A DNA stretch of 64,000 nucleotides, taken from assembly GCF_005239225.2 (NCBI RefSeq), contig NC_133301.1, positions 1,245,001-1,309,000 on the forward strand. Reading direction: 5' to 3'. Below are positions 61,724 through 64,000 of the stretch, in pieces. Below the pieces are notes generated by a model. That model saw nothing but the letters and a program-made list of their open reading frames with translations. It made no database searches and had not been told where the DNA came from. Position numbers and translations under genes: made by a program. This DNA comes from Populus alba (taxonomy: Eukaryota > Streptophyta > Magnoliopsida > Malpighiales > Salicaceae). The stretch's first letter is position 1. Each line of letters starts with the position of its first letter.

Positions 61724-63512
61724 CTAACAACCTTTAGGAGCAAATCCAACCATTCCCTTAGCAACATCATAGACCACCTCGTATGTCTTCTGTTGAACAT
61801 TTCCAAAAATTGCTAACTCTTTGTCATTACCATTATCTATGAATGCTAAACACACCTCTTCCAGACCATTCACAGAGATCAAGATCCCCGAATCATCAAT
61901 ATCCACTTCAACCCCACCTTCGAAGAAGATACTAATCTGAGGTATTGTAATATTGTCGTTGGCATGCTTACTGAGATCATAGCATGGATGGAAATCGGAT
62001 GTTCCATTTGTCAAAGTATAGTTTGTCATCATTTCTTGAAAAGCCGAGCTGAGAGCAGAGTGTGCTGTGGATGGCAGAAATGTCAGTGTTGTGCCAGAGT
62101 CAATTATCGTTCCAGTGGTCCTAAAAACTGATGGATCTATTGCTAGTTTGCGACCTCCAACACTAATTCCAGAAACGTCTAGGCCGTACAATTCCGGAAT
62201 TTTTGAGGTTATTGGAGTGAATTTTGCAGCTTGTGAGACTCCACCACCGAAGCTGAGGTGACCAGTGGAGCTTGAAGATGCTGGTAAGCAATAAGAGAAG
62301 AGGTTTTTGTATGTTGAGGAAGTTTGTGATGGTAAGGCTATAGGGGAGCGGCCTAGTCCTAGCAAACCGGCTGTACGAGAGAATGTGCCGCCATTCCTTT
62401 GACCACAACCGATCACAAAGTTTTCGAACACGTCCGAGGGCGTAATGGTTAGCGTTTCTGTGGCAAGAAATCCGACAGTGTAACCACTCCCGTATTTGAC
62501 TCCATAAAGGCATGTATTTGAGGAAGTGCAATCCTGGGCGCTTTCTGCAGGGATGTTAAACACATGCTTGAAAATGAACCATATCCAAATAATGATTTAA
62601 AAATATATTGTCACCTCTAATTAAACCATATCTTTAACAATCACCTGGTTGCGGATTAATTTGATTGTTAAATCTAGAATTTGTTAAAGCAATAATACTG
62701 ATTACCTTTAGCAATTGACTTGCACGGTTCCGAGGAACACGAAAGGTTTTTGTAAGAGGTTGATTTGGTAGGATCGAACTTCTCCTCATTCTGTGGAAAG
62801 CAACCCCCTAAACATGGCTCGCATTGGGTCCAAGTAAGGTCACTTCCAGTATCAAATAAGAGTGAGAAATCTTTTTTTGGTGTGCCAAGACCTACGGTGA
62901 CAGCATATGCGCCTCCAAAGTGAGTGGTTGGAACTGTAGTCTTCATCTCATCAAAAGCACCAGTAGTGCTTGAGTTCATGGAAAGCTTCGCTCGAATTGA
63001 TTTCACTCGGAGTTGGTCTTGACGGAGGATTTCGGCTGCCGAGGGAAATGTTTTCGGATCTCCAGTCACCGTGCATGGACCATACCTGCTTACCACTTTT
63101 AGGGACGAAGCTTTGTTGAGAACTGAAATACAGCATTGAAATTGATTAAGAAATGTAAAAATAAATAAATAAATAAACACTGATTTAAGTTTCAACTCTC
63201 AAATGTAGTACACCACTGGGACTAAATGGCAAGACAGACAGACACACACACACACAATTAGTTAAGAAATAAATCGTAATATGTAAAACACAATATTAAA
63301 AGACAATACAGAAAATCCTAAATCATGATATAACCTTTGTTAGAATGGTCGCAGACACTTGAAGGCAAAAGAGAATTGACATTAACATTGCGAAAGCAAC
63401 TTTTTGTGGTCTCATTTGCGGCAACGGTTTGCCCTTTCTTCAGAGAGCATAAAGGGCAAAGAAGAAAAAGAAAAACATAGGGGAGAAAGGCAAGAGAGAT
63501 GGGAGTAGCCAT
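61724..63512 (-). CDS. Nepenthesin-type aspartic protease (family A1), copy B
   Basis: Three exons in transcript order: 63512-63335, 63122-62706 and 62544-61724, in phase, 1416 nt and 471 aa. It has the same architecture as copy A: an N-terminal signal peptide (ISLAFLPYVFLFLLCPLCSL), a propeptide, the first catalytic motif DTGSDLTWTQCEPCLGGCFP, the second motif DSGTTLTFLPS, and a C-terminal KGMVGFAPKGC. Intron positions and phases are identical to copy A and long stretches are nearly identical, so the two arose by segmental duplication about 8.7 kb apart in the same orientation. It probably acts outside the cell or in the vacuole. The second copy keeps the usual spacing before the second Asp. 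A Met three codons upstream (63521) is an alternative start. Confidence 0.94.
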
Positions 63513-63582
63513 GAGAAACAAATACTTTACTTTGTTGTCACAGATTATGAACCCACATCGTTTTCTTGGCTAGCCTCACCGG

Positions 63583-63594
63583 CCTTATATAAGC
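63583..63594 (-). promoter_or_regulatory. TATA box of protease copy B
   Basis: On the minus strand the sequence reads GCTTATATAAGGCC, about 75 bp upstream of the start codon. Farther upstream are the shared blocks ggctgtgatt, gtcttccata and 'tttgacttgg'. Confidence 0.75.
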
Positions 63595-64000
63595 TAAATA
63601 ATACGGTTCAATCACAGCCGCGCGGGTTATGGAAGACGTACAGACCTTAAAAACCCAAGTCAAAGTAATTTGTCTCATCGAGGGAGACAATTCCAGCTAA
63701 GCAAAGTTTTTATTCTTCTTTATTAGCATGTTTTTGGTAGTGCATTAAAGCTTGTTTTTTAAAATATATATTTTTTAAAATTATATTAAATTAATATATT
63801 TTTTTATGATTTTAATATATCAATGTTAAAAAAAAATTATTTTTATAAATTTCAATAAAAAAATATTTTTAAAAAGTAATTTCCACCGTTACCTAACAAA
63901 CATACTAATCAACTTTAGAAAAAGGCAAAAACAAGACGATATTCTTAATAGCTCTTATGGACTTGGTATTCCATTCCATCCAATTAGGAAGCTCCATCGA
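63595..64000. other. Upstream region of protease copy B and an AT-rich element copy
   Basis: 63600-63700 and 63951-64000 share blocks with 49115-49330 in inverted orientation. Between them lies a copy of the AT-rich dispersed element (63725-63900), inserted within the promoter flank. Confidence 0.55.

Overview
This is a 64 kb window of plant nuclear DNA. It is AT-rich and made of intron-split genes separated by long stretches of degraded transposons. The protein sequences, a tRNA-derived SINE, and many copies of a short AT-rich element point to a woody eudicot, most likely poplar (Populus) or another Salicaceae. I found no bacterial operons, CRISPR arrays, rRNA or intact tRNA genes.

Layout, left to right. 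(1) 707-4360, +: an eight-exon ARL1/ARF3-type small GTPase (182 aa). (2) 6724-7861, +: a two-exon CONSTANS-LIKE 4 type B-box/CCT regulator (349 aa). (3) 10951-11493: a tandemly duplicated promoter/leader-like unit with no clear coding product. (4) 12325-16438, -: an eight-exon PP2C phosphatase (292 aa) with a 5'UTR intron. (5) 19046-21900: remains of a large LTR retrotransposon with two internal tandem duplications and a nested palindrome. (6) 23358-23545: a SINE with perfect 17-bp target-site duplications. (7) 24035-29868, -: a 13-exon ABC1K/UbiB kinase-like gene (715 aa) with one apparently GA-AG intron. (8) 33194-33436, +: a 49-aa single-pass membrane protein gene. (9) 42395-43372, +: a DUF1336 (EDR2 C-terminal) protein. 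(10) 49692-50573, -: a truncated beta'-COP WD40 pseudogene. (11) 52579-54811 and 61724-63512, both -: two paralogous nepenthesin-type aspartic proteases (475 and 471 aa), plus 3'-end and promoter relics of a third copy at 48765-49330.

The genes act separately: Golgi traffic, light/flowering-type transcription, dephosphorylation, organellar kinase-like function, a lipid-binding-type domain, and secreted proteolysis. Only the aspartic proteases form a cluster. Exon boundaries were derived by hand from splice consensus, reading frame and remembered family sequences, and all multi-exon models keep phase. I see no convincing new multi-gene system. The best leads are the non-canonical splice donor inside the KxGQ motif of the ABC1K gene, the rearranged protease relic, the duplicated leader unit, and the alternative hairpins in the LTR element.
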